A stretch of DNA of 64,000 bases. Origin: Xenorhabdus beddingii (GTDB taxonomy: Bacteria; Pseudomonadota; Gammaproteobacteria; Enterobacterales; Enterobacteriaceae). The notes under the pieces were generated by a model, which had not been told where the DNA came from, ran no database searches, and saw nothing but the letters and a program-made list of their open reading frames with translations. A program made the position numbers and the translations under genes. Location: positions 1-64,000 of the forward strand of contig NZ_MUBK01000021.1 of the NCBI RefSeq assembly GCF_002127545.1, in the 5' to 3' direction. This document shows, in pieces, positions 7,678 to 16,725 of the stretch. The stretch's first letter is position 1. Each line of letters starts with the position of its first letter.

Positions 7678-8223
7678 ATGCATGCAATAAAAACCGAAAT
7701 TCCAGATGTATTAATTTTTGAGCCAAAAGTATTTGGAGATAATCGTGGGTTTTTCTTCGAAAGTTTTAATCAAAAAGTCTTTGAAGAGATAGTTGGTTAT
7801 CCAGTAAATTTTGTACAAGATAACCATTCAAAATCGACAAAGGGGGTTCTAAGGGGCTTACATTTTCAAAAAGCACCATATGCCCAAGGTAAACTAGTTC
7901 GTTGTATTGTTGGTGAGGTATTCGATGTAGCTGTTGATATTAGAAGAGACTCGCCTACCTTTGGTAAATGGATTGGAGTAAATCTATCGGCTGAAAATAA
8001 GCGCCAGCTATGGATACCTGAAGGGTTTGCTCATGGTTTTCTAGTAATAAGCGACTACGCAGAAATTCTTTATAAAACAACAAACTATTACACTCCAAAA
8101 AGTGAAATATCAATCTGCTGGAACGATAATGGATTATCAATAAACTGGCCATTAGAAGCTTCTCCTATTTTATCAGAGAAAGATAAAACTGTAACTACCT
8201 CTCTTAATGAAATAACCATCTAA
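7678..8223 (+). CDS. rmlC: dTDP-4-dehydrorhamnose 3,5-epimerase
   Basis: This 181-residue cupin enzyme epimerises C3 and C5 of the 4-keto sugar. The catalytic His62 lies in LRGLHFQ (58-64), with a conserved Asp-rich strand (VFDVAVDIRRDSPTFGKW) and PEGFAHGF (115-122). It completes a full rhamnose pathway and is followed 20 bp later by the first glycosyltransferase. Confidence 0.93.
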   Translation: MHAIKTEIPDVLIFEPKVFGDNRGFFFESFNQKVFEEIVGYPVNFVQDNHSKSTKGVLRGLHFQKAPYAQGKLVRCIVGEVFDVAVDIRRDSPTFGKWIGVNLSAENKRQLWIPEGFAHGFLVISDYAEILYKTTNYYTPKSEISICWNDNGLSINWPLEASPILSEKDKTVTTSLNEITI

Positions 8224-8243
8224 ATAAACACATAGACATCCTC

Positions 8244-9152
8244 ATGATTAGTGTATTAATTCCAGCATATAATGTAGAAAAATATGTAGCCGAAGCACTA
8301 GATAGTATCATAAAACAAACATTCAACGACATTGAAATTATTATTGTTGATGATTGCTCTACTGATAACACATATAATATATGTAAAGAATATTCAGGAA
8401 AAGACAATCGAATAAAACTTTTCCAAAATAATAAAAATCAAGGAATTGCACATACATTAAACATCGCATTAAATAAATCAATCGGAAAGTACATAATTAG
8501 AATGGATGCAGATGATATTTCATTACCTCACCGAATAGAAATAATGTATGATTTTCTTATTAAAAATCCATCTATAGATATAGTTAGCAGTTCAACTATT
8601 ACAATAGATGAAAATGGAAAAGAAATAGGTGAGTACATTCCATTAGAAAAACACAAAGACCTCATTAAAACTCTTCAGTGGGCTACTCCTTTATTACACA
8701 TTTGGATGTGTAAAAAAAATATATATGAAAAAATTGGGAATTATAGGTTTCCACCAGTAGAAGATTATGATTTCATCCTTAGATGTGTCAGCAATGGGTT
8801 AGTCATTCACAATATAATTAATCCACTTTATAAAGTTAGAATCAGAAATGGAAATACAGCCGATTCATATGGTTTCAAACAAATAAAGGCTTTCGAATTA
8901 ACATATAAAGCGTATAAAAATCATAGACTAGACAACTTAAACCTCTCCAGGATTTCCTCTAATAATATAAAAGAAAAACAATATCAATTCTCTAGAAAAT
9001 TATATTTCAAAGGAACTTATCATTTAAAGTTAGGGAACAAAATACGTGGAGGTTTATTTTTATTATCTTCCGCAATATTATCAAGCTACCAGTTGAGATA
9101 TATATATAGACGCTTTATGTTACAAATTTATAAGAAGAAACTATCTCAATGA
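8244..9152 (+). CDS. Family 2 glycosyltransferase, O-antigen assembly
   Basis: The 302-residue cytoplasmic, probably membrane-associated enzyme has a GT-A fold: MISVLIPAYN start, nucleotide pocket VDDCSTD (35-41), and the metal-binding DAD motif at 88-90 (MDADD). A catalytic PVEDYDF block follows near residue 170. It belongs with enzymes adding one sugar of the O-unit to the lipid-linked chain. Donor and linkage cannot be read from the sequence. Very AT-rich codon use. Its stop overlaps the next start (ATGA). Confidence 0.85.
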   Translation: MISVLIPAYNVEKYVAEALDSIIKQTFNDIEIIIVDDCSTDNTYNICKEYSGKDNRIKLFQNNKNQGIAHTLNIALNKSIGKYIIRMDADDISLPHRIEIMYDFLIKNPSIDIVSSSTITIDENGKEIGEYIPLEKHKDLIKTLQWATPLLHIWMCKKNIYEKIGNYRFPPVEDYDFILRCVSNGLVIHNIINPLYKVRIRNGNTADSYGFKQIKAFELTYKAYKNHRLDNLNLSRISSNNIKEKQYQFSRKLYFKGTYHLKLGNKIRGGLFLLSSAILSSYQLRYIYRRFMLQIYKKKLSQ

Positions 9153-10231
9153 AGAAAGATATTAAAGTTGCTTTTATTTTGCCATCACTAGCAAATAGAG
9201 GGCCAATTATATTCACTCGCTATTTGGTGTCACAACTAGTAAATATGGTTTCCTTTGTTAAAATATATTATTTTGACGATATTGTAGAAGTTGACTTTGC
9301 CTGTGATGTTCAAAGAATAAACTTTTGGGAAAAGATAAATTTTTCCTTCTATGATATTGTTCATTCAACTATGTTTAGACCCGATTTATATGTCATTAAA
9401 AATAAAAAAACAATATCAGAAAATAAATGCATTACTGTCTGTGGGTTACATAATTATATAAAAGAAGACATGATATTTAATTATGGCCTATTAAAAGGGA
9501 AAGTTATTTCTACAATATGGCTACATGCTTTAAGATATTTTGACTTTCATATATACTCATCAAAAAATATGGAGGATTATTATAATATAAACAACAAAAA
9601 TCACAAAGGGATAATAATTCCTTATGGAATTAACAGAGTCAATTTCTCTCATGATATCGACTTACCATTTATTGATAAGATTATAGAACTTAAAAAAAAG
9701 CAATATAAAATTATTGGCTCTGTCGGTTTGTTAATTCGAAGAAAAGGATTTCATCAAATACTTTTAGCTCTTGTCGAGCTTAAACAGCATGCTTTCGTAC
9801 TCATAGGTGATGGCCCTGAGAAAGAAAACTTGATAAATCTTGCAAAAAAATTAAATGTATCTGATCGAGTTATTTTTACTGGATTTCATGAACAATCATC
9901 ACAATATTATAAATATATAGACTTATATTGTTTATGCTCATATTCCGAAGGGTTTGGATTAGCTATGCTTGAGTCTTTATCTGTTGACATTCCTCTAATT
10001 TGTTCAAAATTGCCAATATACGATAATTTTTTTTCTGACGAGCATGTAGGTCTTTTTACTCCAGATAATATCAACGAATTAGTAAAAAAAATAAATTTTG
10101 TTACTCAACATTCTCATCAGTTCCAACAATTCTCTAACTATCTTTTTAATAAATATTTTAGCTCTAATATCATGGCAATCAAGCATTCCAATTTCTATAT
10201 GACTATATCAGGTAAAAACTCAACTATTTAA
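9149..10231 (+). CDS. Family 4 glycosyltransferase, O-antigen assembly
   Basis: The 360-residue GT-B enzyme has the C-terminal donor-binding half characteristic of GT4: IGSVGLLIRRKGF (about 188-200), GDGPEKENLI, and the E-x7-E type motif in SEGFGLAMLES (about 267-277). The N-terminal acceptor half is divergent, as usual. It is translationally coupled to the upstream GT2 gene and lies 10 bp before the WbbL-like gene. Sugar specificity is unknown. Confidence 0.85.
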   Translation: MKKDIKVAFILPSLANRGPIIFTRYLVSQLVNMVSFVKIYYFDDIVEVDFACDVQRINFWEKINFSFYDIVHSTMFRPDLYVIKNKKTISENKCITVCGLHNYIKEDMIFNYGLLKGKVISTIWLHALRYFDFHIYSSKNMEDYYNINNKNHKGIIIPYGINRVNFSHDIDLPFIDKIIELKKKQYKIIGSVGLLIRRKGFHQILLALVELKQHAFVLIGDGPEKENLINLAKKLNVSDRVIFTGFHEQSSQYYKYIDLYCLCSYSEGFGLAMLESLSVDIPLICSKLPIYDNFFSDEHVGLFTPDNINELVKKINFVTQHSHQFQQFSNYLFNKYFSSNIMAIKHSNFYMTISGKNSTI

Positions 10232-10241
10232 AAAACATAAA

Positions 10242-11012
10242 ATGAAAAAAATATATATAAGTATCGTATCACATAATCATGAAAAAATAATAAAGAAAAT
10301 AAATTGTTTACCTAATTTATCAAAAAAATTTACTGTAATATTAAAATCAAATACTGAAGAAGACATTGCTGATTACTGTAATATACATAATATCATTCAT
10401 TTAGGCCCAACCAAACCTTTAGGGTTTGGAGAAAATAACAATCTTATATTTGATTACTGTAAGTCAAATCTAGAAATGGGAGAAAACGATTATTTTATAA
10501 TTTTAAACCCCGATGTAGATATAACAATAGAGTCCATGAATAAACTAGTGTCGAGTATGAGCCATGACAATGTCATGTTTTCTACTATTAATTTATATAA
10601 AGATTATAATTACCAACTTCACGATTATTCAATAAGACGCTTTCCTACATTAACTGATTTTATATTTAGCTTTATTGGATTTAAAAATAAGACTAAGATA
10701 GAAAAAGAAAAAATAGCCTCGCCATGTAATGTAGATTGGGCAGCCGGATCTTTTTTAGCATTTAGAGTCGATGCATTTGAAAGAGCAAATGGATTTAATC
10801 CAAAATATTTTATGTATTGTGAGGATATTGATATTTGTCTAAGATTAAAAATAAATGGCTTGAACCTAACTTATTACCCTAATATTTTAGCAATTCATCT
10901 AGCACAACATAAAAACAGAAATATTTTTTCTAAACACTTTTTCTGGCATTTGAAGAGCTCAATGTTATATTTAATAGAGAAAGCCAAATATGACTTTAAG
11001 AAAAAAAATTAA
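10242..11012 (+). CDS. wbbL: WbbL-type rhamnosyltransferase (GT2)
   Basis: The 256-residue protein aligns by eye with E. coli K-12 WbbL along its length: YISIVSHNHE start, NPDVD (89-93), HDYSIRRFPTLTDFI, DWAAGSFLAFR, and YFMYCEDIDICLRL, then a C-terminal KHFFWHLKSS block. WbbL adds L-rhamnose from dTDP-Rha to GlcNAc-PP-undecaprenol, the second sugar of the O-unit. This fits the rml genes upstream and predicts that WecA, encoded elsewhere, starts the unit with GlcNAc. It overlaps wzx by 23 bp. Confidence 0.8.
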   Translation: MKKIYISIVSHNHEKIIKKINCLPNLSKKFTVILKSNTEEDIADYCNIHNIIHLGPTKPLGFGENNNLIFDYCKSNLEMGENDYFIILNPDVDITIESMNKLVSSMSHDNVMFSTINLYKDYNYQLHDYSIRRFPTLTDFIFSFIGFKNKTKIEKEKIASPCNVDWAAGSFLAFRVDAFERANGFNPKYFMYCEDIDICLRLKINGLNLTYYPNILAIHLAQHKNRNIFSKHFFWHLKSSMLYLIEKAKYDFKKKN

Positions 11013-12210
11013 GACTTTATTTGAATTAATTGGAGGAAATGCTCTCTCTCAAATATTAATTATTATTAGCATGCCATTCATAATTCGTGAATACTCACCA
11101 CAAGATTTCGGTATACTAGCTATAATAAATTCAATTGTTATCATTATAGGAGTTATTGGTTTAGGTAGATATGACCAACTTATTTATAAATATACAGATA
11201 GAAAAAATTGGATTAGATGTTACTCAAATGGAATTTTCATTTTAATAACCTTAAGTTCATTAGTGCTTATAGCATCAATAATTTCATATAACATATTTAA
11301 TATTAGTTCTGCATTCTTATTTATTGCCCCATTATTATTTTCTTTTTCTTCCTACCAAATATATTGCTCAATTCTTAGTTTAGAACAGCATTATAGAGTT
11401 ATTACTATATCTAACATTACTCGTTCTGTTATTCTGGTAATTGGGCAATTTTGTCTTTCCAGTTATTCCAGTCTTGGATTAATAACAGGATTATTATTAT
11501 CACAAGTTTTATCTCTTTTAATAGTAGCAGTTTTTTGTCATTTCAATCTAAAATATCATTTTTCAAAACGAGTTGATTTTTTCGATTTTAAAGATGCTGT
11601 TTTTAGCTCCAGCCAATCATTGGCTAATTCTTTTTCATCAGAATTACCAACTATATTTATACCCTATCAATTCGGATTAATATTATTAGGATATTATAAC
11701 TTAGCCGTCCGATTAACCCAACTACCAATAACTTTTTTCTCTAATGCTATTAGACCATTTATCATGGGGGAATTAAATAAAAACAAAAACAATAAAGAAG
11801 TTATTCATAAGCGATTAATTTATGGCTCTCTTATTTTATTATTTCTTAGTGTTATTGGTATTTTTTTAATAAATATTTTGAGTGAAGACTTTTTTATTTT
11901 ATATGCAGGAAAAGAGTGGTCAATCTCTGGCCACATAGCCTCGGCGCTTTCATTTTGGTTACTAGTGGCTTTCGCTAACATTATTGCAACATCATATATG
12001 ACAATAGATGCCAGATTCAAAGAGCTTTTCTATTATGACTCACTTCTTCTATTAACAAGAGCAATCACTGTAATTTTATGTTATGTATTATCAATAGAAT
12101 TCATCAGATTTATTTATTTGTATTCAATTGTAGGAATGTTATTCAATCTATTTATTATATTTTATGCAATGTATATAAGTAAAAAAAACAAATTCCATAA
12201 AATATTTTAA
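10990..12210 (+). CDS. wzx: O-antigen flippase Wzx
   Basis: This 406-residue, highly hydrophobic protein has about 12 membrane helices and a polysaccharide-biosynthesis (MATE-like) N-terminus (GGNALSQILIIISMPFIIREYSPQDFG), with charged loops between. Wzx moves the lipid-linked O-unit across the inner membrane. It starts inside the end of wbbL, which couples their translation. Wzx proteins diverge strongly between serotypes. The assignment rests on topology, the N-terminal motif and position next to glycosyltransferase genes. Confidence 0.85.
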   Translation: MTLRKKIKTLFELIGGNALSQILIIISMPFIIREYSPQDFGILAIINSIVIIIGVIGLGRYDQLIYKYTDRKNWIRCYSNGIFILITLSSLVLIASIISYNIFNISSAFLFIAPLLFSFSSYQIYCSILSLEQHYRVITISNITRSVILVIGQFCLSSYSSLGLITGLLLSQVLSLLIVAVFCHFNLKYHFSKRVDFFDFKDAVFSSSQSLANSFSSELPTIFIPYQFGLILLGYYNLAVRLTQLPITFFSNAIRPFIMGELNKNKNNKEVIHKRLIYGSLILLFLSVIGIFLINILSEDFFILYAGKEWSISGHIASALSFWLLVAFANIIATSYMTIDARFKELFYYDSLLLLTRAITVILCYVLSIEFIRFIYLYSIVGMLFNLFIIFYAMYISKKNKFHKIF

Positions 12211-12335
12211 CAAAATAACGACAAAACCATTAGCTGTTATTGAATAACTGTCCACATATAAGACTTATTACTAATAGATAATAACTTTAAAAACACTTCT
12301 ACACTGATAGCATATTAATATTTTAAGTTATCATA

Positions 12336-13400
12336 ATGAAGCATTGGATATACATGATGAAAATTTTACATTCCGTTCACAATTATTTTGGGTTCAGTGG
12401 TGCATCAAAACAAGCAAAAAATATTGCACTAAATCTTAAACATTATTATCCAGATATAGAACAGCGCTTTTTTAGTATAGGAAGAAACAACGAAACTAAA
12501 AAATCAAAAAACTTTATTATCCATAATACAAAACCATCTCTCATTAAGAGATGCATAACATTCATTTTCATTTTATTTAAATATAAACCAGATTTGGTTC
12601 ATTTTCATGGTGCTGATTTTGCATTATTAATAATCTGCAAACTATTCCGAAAAAAAATATATTGGAAGACAACATTACTTGGTAGCGATGATTTTAGCAC
12701 ACTAGTACATGGTAAATATGGCTATATTAAGAAAAGTCTCTTAAAACTAATAGATATAAATAATACACTGACTAAACAAATATATAGAGTGAATTCACAG
12801 CATCTTCCATTAAAAAAACTGGTAACCATACCTAATGGAGTCAATATACCAGAATCTCCCTCTCCAAATTATAAAGAAAAAATGGCAATTATAGTTTCAG
12901 CAATAATACCAAGAAAATCAATACTTGAAGGAATTTCATTTTTTAAGAAAAATCTATCTATTCATGGTTATAAGTTATATATTATAGGTCCTAACAATGC
13001 GCAACTAGATGGATTTGATGATGAATACTATAGAAAATGTTTACTCCTATCCGAAAAAAACATTATTTTTACTGGAGAACTATCACACGAAAAAACCTTA
13101 GAATACTTCAGAAAATCTCATTTTTTAATACACTTAGCCAAATATGAAGGAATGCCTAATGTTGTTCTTGAAGCAATGGCTCATTCTGTTTTTCCAATAG
13201 TATCTTCCATGAGAGGATTAGCTGATGAATTGATAGAAAATAATATAACCGGTTTTAACATCGACTCTATGGAAATATTTTATATCTCGAATTTCCCATC
13301 CACAAATAACAAAGGAAGAGAATTTATTTTAAGAAAAAACTCTTTTCAAACGGTAGCTAAAAGAACACATTCAATTTATTCAAGAGTATTGCTAAAATAA
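12336..13400 (+). CDS. Family 4 glycosyltransferase, O-antigen assembly
   Basis: The 354-residue GT-B protein contains an N-terminal glycine/serine loop (HNYFGFSGASKQAKNIA), PDLVHFHGAD in the acceptor half, NGVNIPE, and the E-x7-E motif region KYEGMPNVVLEAMAH (about 268-282). The start is uncertain: ATGs at 12336, 12354 and 12357 all lack a strong ribosome site, and MKILHSVHN (12357) would be the classical N-terminus. A 125-bp AT-rich gap separates it from wzx. Specificity is unknown. Confidence 0.8.
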   Translation: MKHWIYMMKILHSVHNYFGFSGASKQAKNIALNLKHYYPDIEQRFFSIGRNNETKKSKNFIIHNTKPSLIKRCITFIFILFKYKPDLVHFHGADFALLIICKLFRKKIYWKTTLLGSDDFSTLVHGKYGYIKKSLLKLIDINNTLTKQIYRVNSQHLPLKKLVTIPNGVNIPESPSPNYKEKMAIIVSAIIPRKSILEGISFFKKNLSIHGYKLYIIGPNNAQLDGFDDEYYRKCLLLSEKNIIFTGELSHEKTLEYFRKSHFLIHLAKYEGMPNVVLEAMAHSVFPIVSSMRGLADELIENNITGFNIDSMEIFYISNFPSTNNKGREFILRKNSFQTVAKRTHSIYSRVLLK

Positions 13401-13794
13401 TTTTCTACTTTCTGTCATTCAATACTTTGTTCTTTATGTACAATGCTTGGTTTTTCGGATCATACTTCCAATAGTTAAGTCATTCATAATTGATAATATT
13501 CACTCTCCGTGAAAGTCCCGACCACTTTATCATACATTTCTTCCAAGTTGGAATAACCGATCATATTTCGATTTAGTTTTTAAGCGTGTACGAAGTATCA
13601 AATTTTTCCTTTCTATATGTCGTGTGTAATATCAGGGTAATATTCCATATTTTTAGAATGGTTATCCACAATAAATTAATGAGCTAAGTTTTAAAAAACA
13701 TTCATGACAACTGACAAAAATAGTGCACAATTATCCTCTTGACTGAATTTATCATCGCTCAGATGTTTCCCCCTAACCAAAATGATTATCTCTC
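13401..13794. other. Non-coding stretch with the left end of a decayed ISAs1-type element
   Basis: No gene is visible. From 13633 (CAGGGTAATATTCCATATTT) the sequence aligns with the left end of the second remnant at 15783, so the IS begins there and runs into the broken transposase gene. Positions 13401-13632 show nothing recognisable. Confidence 0.5.
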
Positions 13795-14357
13795 ATGAGT
13801 ATTTTTAATTATATCAGTACGGTAGAAGATCCTCGCTCCGACATCAATAAAAAAACATAATCTCATCGATGTGATTTTTTAGTCTTTTCTGCGATCTTAA
13901 GTGGAGCTTCGGGCTGGAAACCCATTCAGGTGTTCGGGGAAGAACAGATTGAATGGTTTAAACCCTATACGTCCTTCACTCACGGCATTCCCCGTCGCCA
14001 TTGTATTGCGAATATTATCAAAGCCATCGACCGCGAATGTTTAGTGGAGGCGCTTTATTCCTGGATCAACGAACGTCGGCTCAAGGAAGGCAAGAGCCTG
14101 ATTGCCATTGATGGCAAAACCATGAGAGGGGCGTGTAAAGGCACCCTGATTGAGGCATTACATGTTGTTACCGCCTATGACGAAGGAACCGGGATTGCCT
14201 TATATAAACAAGAAACAGAGAGCAAAGGTAAGGAAGGCCCGACAGCCAGACAACTGATTGAATTACTGGCACTTGATTAGGCCATTGTCACAATGGAGGC
14301 GATTATATTGTCGGTAGTATCAAAGGGAATCAGATGAACAATTATTTAAGGCAATAG
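13633..14357 (+). mobile_element. Remnant A of an ISAs1-family insertion sequence
   Basis: It holds a left end resembling that of remnant B (CAGGG..ATxCCAxATTTTTA), about 160 bp of leader, and a transposase gene broken by indels and an internal deletion. No matching right terminal repeat was found, so the 3' part is lost. Together with remnant B it brackets the wzy gene. Confidence 0.65.
13795..14357 (+). pseudogene. ISAs1-family transposase, decayed (copy A)
   Basis: From the ATG at 13795 the frame reads MSIFNYISTVEDPRSDINKK, hits TAA at 13858-13860, and resumes as FLVFSAILSGASGWKPIQVF. An extra A in the poly-A run and a missing T about 20 bases later explain the interruption and restore the frame. 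The middle (GIPRRHCIANIIKAIDRECL, SLIAIDGKTMRGA with the DDE Asp, HVVTAYDEG) is well preserved. After ELLALD (stop at 14278-14280) a deletion jumps to GGDYIVGSIKGNQMNNYLRQ in another frame, ending at 14357. About the last half of the protein is gone. Confidence 0.8.
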
Positions 14358-14560
14358 AGTTAAAGAATAAAATTTATATTTTAAGGATAAATATTAATAA
14401 AAGTATACTAGCGCCTTGGTGTAAATTCAGTTGGATTTTATGTAAAATAATTGATCTAATTTAAATTATAAACTAATAGAATGGAATTATTATTAATCCC
14501 ATTCTATTATCAAAAACACATATCTCATTTTTAATTGATTTAAATATATCAGGCTATTAA

Positions 14561-15673
14561 ATGAAAGAATTTATACAATTTCATAAGGTAAACTCTTTAG
14601 GGTATATTTGGCTTATTTTTTGCGGATTTTATTTGACTAAAATTACAGCCTTAAGCCCTATTTATCTATCTTTTTTATTAATTACTATATCTGCCCCTCT
14701 ATATTTATCAGCTAAAAAAACAATAAAAATAGATCGTTCATTTTTTAGCCTATCGTGTATGAGCTTATTATTTTCTTTTGTCATCTTAAATTCAAAAACA
14801 CCTCTTCTTATTAATTTATTTATTTCATTAATATCTCCTTTTTTAGTGGCTGTTTTTTACAAAAACAAAAAAGCAAAATCAAATATTTTATTCTTCATAT
14901 TTTTCTCATATGCACTTTTATTTAATATTGACGGAATATGGCGAGTAATGAATCCTGATCTTACTAACTTAGAAAAATTGGAATCTCTAGAAATTGGCTT
15001 TCAAATATATAAAGGAAATTCAATAATGTATTCAGATTCTAATTATGTTGGGTTACAGGCCGTACTTTTCATTTCTGTCTATGCTTACTTATTTAAAGAA
15101 AAAACATTTAATGTTAATAGAAAAATAATATACTATACTATTTTAATTCTCCTTCTTTCTTCTATTATATTGAGTTTTTCCAGATCAGCAACAATAGGAA
15201 TGTGCACTTTTTTATTCTTTCATCTACTAGAAAAAACGAATAAATTGTTTTTCCTAGTAGCATCAATATTAGCATCTACAATTACTATTGTATTTTTTTC
15301 AAACCATTTTTCCAACGATATCAGTTACAATAGCAAATTCCATATCTTATCTATAACATATGATTATTTGCATCATGCTGACATTTACAGAATGTTATTT
15401 GGTGTTGGGTTTGGGAATGCGGCTAATGTTATTGGAATTGGCACTCACAATCTATTTATCACATTCCTTATAGAAAGTGGGTTAATAGGACTTATGCTTT
15501 TTTTCCTTATATTGATTTATTTTTTAAAAAAATTGAAATATGATTTTTTCATTGTTGTATTTCCTTTCATTCTTTCTTCAATGTCATTAGGAACTACAGC
15601 TTTACCATATTTTTTTACATTCATATGTCTATGCATTTTGAAGAAACATAAAAAATTCTCTATCCTTCCATAA
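14561..15673 (+). CDS. wzy: O-antigen polymerase Wzy
   Basis: The 370-residue protein is almost entirely membrane-spanning (about 10-11 helices) with one larger periplasmic loop. It carries the short Wzy/WaaL-type signatures LSFSRSATIGM (about 207-217) and GVGFGNAANVIGIGTHNLFI (about 284-303) followed by ESGLIGLMLFF. Wzy links O-units into chains in the periplasm. WaaL is found separately at 44.3 kb, so this one is the polymerase. It lies between two IS remnants, away from the rest of the cluster, and is extremely AT-rich. No wzz chain-length gene is in the window. Confidence 0.82.
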   Translation: MKEFIQFHKVNSLGYIWLIFCGFYLTKITALSPIYLSFLLITISAPLYLSAKKTIKIDRSFFSLSCMSLLFSFVILNSKTPLLINLFISLISPFLVAVFYKNKKAKSNILFFIFFSYALLFNIDGIWRVMNPDLTNLEKLESLEIGFQIYKGNSIMYSDSNYVGLQAVLFISVYAYLFKEKTFNVNRKIIYYTILILLLSSIILSFSRSATIGMCTFLFFHLLEKTNKLFFLVASILASTITIVFFSNHFSNDISYNSKFHILSITYDYLHHADIYRMLFGVGFGNAANVIGIGTHNLFITFLIESGLIGLMLFFLILIYFLKKLKYDFFIVVFPFILSSMSLGTTALPYFFTFICLCILKKHKKFSILP

Positions 15674-15782
15674 GGAAAAAAATAAAATTAATATCGTAAT
15701 TGCAGTTTATATGAAGTGTTTTTTATTAAATACGTCTAAAAAACATTTAAAAGAAAACATGTAACTACTAATACATATTTTT

Positions 15783-16593
15783 CAGGGCTGGATCCCACAT
15801 TTTTAATGTGATTATTTTGATTAAAAATAATGTATACTTAGTTCAAAAGTAACGGTAATCAACTATCAATACAGGGTGGGCTCTCACTCTTTATGGAACT
15901 CTTCATCATTAAAGCTATCTGAACTCTATGTTTCCATAAGAAAGTGATTTTCATAATAAATATTTTTTAACTATATCAGTTACATAACTGATCCACGTTC
16001 TGACATCAATAAAAAATGAATTAATGCATGTCATTTTTCTGGTCTTTTCTGCTATGTTCGGTAGAGCTTCTGGCTGGAAATCTATTCAAGAGCTTGGTGA
16101 ATTACAATTTGAGAGGCTTAAACAGCATGCTGCTTTTACTCATAATATTCCCCGCCGGAATTTTTACGAATATTATCAAAGCGATAAACCGTAATGTTTT
16201 GGTTAAAGCGCTTTATGCCTGAATTAATCACCGTCGAAATAGAAGTGGTCAGCGAATGTAGAGTCAAAGGGAGAACCTACCGTGATTCACGTTGGTATGT
16301 CAGTTCATTACTCCTTGAGCCTGAAACGATGGCAAGAGATCAAACGGCACTTGGCAGTAGAAAATGTGTTGCACTAGATGTTAAATGTAACTTTTCGGAA
16401 AAATGCATTATTGCTAAAAAATCCAGATAGTTCGACACAGATGGCACTCTTTAACCGGATTGCATTAAACTTGATTAAACAACATGCCAAGCTGAAAGAC
16501 AGCTAGGCATTAAAACTCCGGTGGGCTGTGTGGTCGAATTTCGAAGTGAACTCATCTTTTATTGAGTCATGAACAAAATAGAATCCCGCCCTG
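15783..16593 (+). mobile_element. Remnant B of an ISAs1-family insertion sequence
   Basis: The left end CAGGGCTGGATCC (from 15783) and the right end GAATCCCGCCCTG (to 16593) are inverted repeats matching at 11 of 13 positions, so both ends of the element survive. At about 811 bp it is shorter than a full ISAs1 element (about 1.2-1.3 kb), which means internal deletion. The leader region aligns with remnant A. Confidence 0.7.
15950..16505 (+). pseudogene. ISAs1-family transposase, decayed (copy B)
   Basis: The sequence keeps scattered blocks of the same transposase as copy A: TATATCAGT..GATCCACGTTCTGACATC parallels YIS..EDPRSDI, then VIFLVFSA-like, ASGWKSIQELGE, NIPRR, NIIKAINRNVLVKALYA, and at the end LNNPDSSTQMALFNRIALNLIKQ, which is the C-terminal ISAs1 signature missing from copy A. 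The start codon is lost and several frameshifts and a central deletion are present. Open frames at 16028-16222 and 16194-16430 are fragments of it, not genes. Confidence 0.75.
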
Positions 16594-16725
16594 ACATATT
16601 GGGTGAGTCATAAATACAGAACATAAACACAACCTAGAGTGCATTAGATAACCAAATTTTATACCATCCAGATTTTAAAGAAAGAAATTTTAATTACTAA
16701 TTTTTATGAAAAGTCAAGGTGATTT

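Noticed and set aside
16028-16430. Two short open frames downstream of wzy
   Set aside because: They are fragments of the decayed ISAs1 transposase copy B, not separate genes.
15783-16593. Hypothesis of an active composite transposon around wzy
   Set aside because: Both transposase copies are broken, and copy A lacks a recognisable right end, so no current mobility is expected.
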